Positions 7,660 through 14,269 of a DNA stretch of 14,269 nucleotides are shown piece by piece (within the stretch, counting starts at the first letter, position 1; each line of letters starts with the position of its first letter). Under the pieces are notes generated by a model. That model did not search any database. It was not told the origin of the DNA and was given only the letters and a program-made list of their open reading frames with translations. The translations under genes were made by a program, and so were the position numbers. Source of the DNA: Phoronis ovalis (taxonomy: Eukaryota; Phoronida; Phoronidae); contig JAOXYB010033285.1 in assembly GCA_028565635.1 (NCBI GenBank), positions 1 through 14,269 of the forward strand, read 5' to 3'.

Positions 7660-9099
7660 TGTTTTGTGATAAAAATTCTTTTTTATTTCTAACTTTTACA
7701 AACTTTCAATCGTTTTTCAGAAAGTCAGCAATGTATTTACAAATACAATATATTTATATTTGGTGCAATGTTGAAATTGTAATCAGGAAGGGTTCTTTTG
7801 TTTTCAAGACAATATCTAGGCAAAAAGGACTACAGAGTAGTATAAAATTACACCTGGATTTCTTTTATAATGTGATGTCTAAACATTTCTAATTATATTA
7901 AAATGATATGACTATCATTTAGTGAACAGAGTTTGACTGTCTCACTGACAATTTCTAACAGTAAATTATTCTTCCATTATTATATTACTAACATTTTACA
8001 ACCTTGTTATAACTTAAGATTATTCTAAATTTTTTTGCTTACAATGTTGGCAAAAAGGGCAGACAAATGTAGTACTACAAAACAAGGACAAGCCACTGTG
8101 GCACTATTCAAGAAATATGTACTTAACCTAAGCACTTACAATAGAGTTGCTTGCAAAAAAAAGTGTACCATACATATATCACTTCTTACAAAGAGCATTG
8201 CTCAGTAAAACTTATTCACCCTTTATACTTAAAGTTAAATTTTATATTGGATAGTTAAATAAAAAGACAAAATAAAAGTAAAATTCAACTTATAAAAAGT
8301 GTGAACAAATTGTGCTGAGTGATACTCACCACCTTAAAATAGTTTTAGGATTTCAATATTTCATCAAAAACAATAAAGTTGCTTGAATTTCTAAGATCCT
8401 TCACACAAGGTTTGCTCTTCTACCACTACATCAAACATTTCACAACTAGTCAGTAACTGATTAGTGTGAAACTCTACATGTATTCAATTTGCTTTATAGA
8501 ACCTTTTAACTACTAAGCACATTATTATGCCAAGTGAATCAGAGAACCAGCGACTCTCCCAGTGGTATCTGAAGGCCACTCATAATCAACAACATAATAT
8601 TATAAATGATAATCATCTTCATTAGGAACATTTGTTAAGTTAGAAAAGGATATTACATATATAACTGGACATTCATATCACAAATTTACACTACAGTACC
8701 TGGGATTACAAATAATAAAATGTGGTAAGAACTGCTTGCATCTGCAATTTTTTTAAAGAAAAAGTTATTAACAAGTGGGATGTCTAGTAGATATTTCTCT
8801 CCTTTAGTTGCTTTTAAATTTCTCTTGGGATTTTCACTCCGGAGCAGTGAAAAATTATTTCATACACATATTTAGCAAATTAAAAAAAATTAAGTACACT
8901 GACAATATCCACAAGTGGGCAGAAATTTTCACTGGGAGATTAGGTACTTTTGGATGTGACTTTTGCGGAAAGCAATGGTAAAAACAGACTATCTGTTAAA
9001 TCAGGAAAATTTGCAGCTAAGCAATTATAGTCCAGGTGAAATCACATAATTTTACAGTTATTACAAAATACACAGATTATTACCTCATACAAACTATAA
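7660..9099 (-). other. AKT: No coding; probable 3' UTR of the distal AKT transcript
   Basis: About 1.4 kb of AT-rich sequence after the distal AKT stop codon. No frame on either strand shows recognisable protein features, and no tRNA-like or other RNA gene was recognised. A long 3' UTR is inferred from the position of the minus-strand AATAAA at 7682; intergenic DNA is the alternative for part of it. Confidence 0.45.
7682..7687 (-). promoter_or_regulatory. Candidate AKT poly(A) signal (minus-strand AATAAA)
   Basis: TTTATT on the plus strand reads AATAAA on the minus strand. By eye it is the only canonical minus-strand signal between the distal AKT stop (9100) and the cadherin end. It would imply a 3' UTR of about 1.4 kb for the distal AKT transcript and a 3' end next to that of the cadherin gene. 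Confidence 0.4.
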
Positions 9100-13847
<4,748 letters not shown>

Positions 13848-14269
13848 CTGAAAGAAGAAATACAATAAATGATAATTGTTACCATTAATTTTCCATAAAC
13901 ATAGTTTTGAGCAGGAATTTTTTCTTTCAAAATATGTGAAACAAAAACTTCTGACATGACAGGAATCTCCAGACTAAATATATGCACTATCATATTAAAT
14001 ATTGCATCAAAGGCTCATTCAAGATGGACATAAACAGGATTTTTGGGAAAAAATAAACTTGAAAAAGTTGAAAAACATCATTTTTTCACAAAACTAGAAA
14101 AATGACTTTAAAAACTAACAAGAGGTCTGCGGGTGCAGACAGATGCCCATCATATGATGTAGTTTCTGTATTTGCAAAGCCATCTTTGTATATATAAGAG
14201 TTGTAAGGTTGATAATAGAGGGAAAATCTTCAAAGTGATTTACATGAACATTACAAACCATCTGCATTT
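13848..14269 (-). other. AKT: AKT intron running off the window, with a repeat-like motif
   Basis: The upstream AKT exon encoding the kinase N-lobe (glycine loop and catalytic Lys) was looked for and is not here. The interval contains a hairpin and palindrome at 14117-14159 that may belong to a dispersed element. Confidence 0.65.
14117..14159. repeat. Possible dispersed-element end: AACAAGAGG, hairpin, palindrome
   Basis: AACAAGAGG is followed by GTCTGC-GGGT-GCAGAC (14125-14140), a perfect 6-bp stem with a 4-base loop, then ATGCCC and the 12-base palindrome CATCATATGATG (14148-14159). An AACAAGAG start followed by a variable GC hairpin is, as I recall, a common pattern in dispersed repeats of marine invertebrates; membership here is a guess. 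No target-site duplication was identified. Confidence 0.35.

Noticed and set aside
7659-7892. 77-codon plus-strand open frame after the cadherin poly(A) signal
   Set aside because: AT-driven residue composition (Phe, Ile, Lys), no family features, no splice context; it overlaps the probable AKT 3' UTR.

Overview
The window looks like nuclear DNA from an invertebrate animal. It is AT-rich, and both genes are split into short exons by introns of about 0.15 to 1.3 kb with GT...AG ends. The encoded proteins, a calcium-dependent adhesion cadherin and the insulin-pathway kinase AKT/PKB, are animal-type. Species and phylum cannot be fixed from sequence alone. Nothing bacterial (operon, CRISPR, insertion sequence) is present.

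Plus strand, about 785-7655: the 3' part of a cadherin-superfamily gene whose 5' end lies outside the window. Ten exons (785-999, 1157-1438, 1744-1933, 2149-2637, 2879-3041, 3582-3788, 4079-4426, 4767-4918, 5138-5315, 6639-7029) join without phase conflict into 870 codons. They encode the end of one extracellular cadherin (EC) repeat, four more EC repeats, a membrane-proximal non-cadherin domain, one transmembrane helix and a tail of about 245 residues rich in Ser/Thr-Pro. The last intron (5316-6638) holds diverged tandem repeats of about 305 bp. The 3' UTR carries a perfect 9-bp hairpin and ends near two overlapping AATAAA signals at 7630-7640.

Minus strand, about 13847 down to 7.66 kb: the 3' half of an AKT gene, convergent with the cadherin. 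Four shared exons (13656-13847, 13007-13135, 12481-12695, 11966-12053) encode the kinase domain from the strand before the hinge to the end of the C-lobe. The PH domain and ATP-binding N-lobe lie beyond 14269. Two separate 3'-terminal exons follow, 10641-10865 and 9100-9330. Each has its own splice acceptor in phase 0 and its own stop codon, and each encodes a full AGC-kinase C-terminal tail with a turn motif (LTP) and a hydrophobic motif (FEQFSY or FTQFSF). One AKT gene therefore seems able to make two kinases with different regulatory tails by choosing between tandem, mutually exclusive last exons. This is the most interesting feature of the window.

The 3' ends of the two genes appear to meet near 7.65-7.69 kb, where plus- and minus-strand poly(A) signals lie about 40 bp apart. 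Introns and UTRs otherwise show only short hairpins, a small pentamer repeat at the left edge and a dispersed-repeat-like motif at the right edge.
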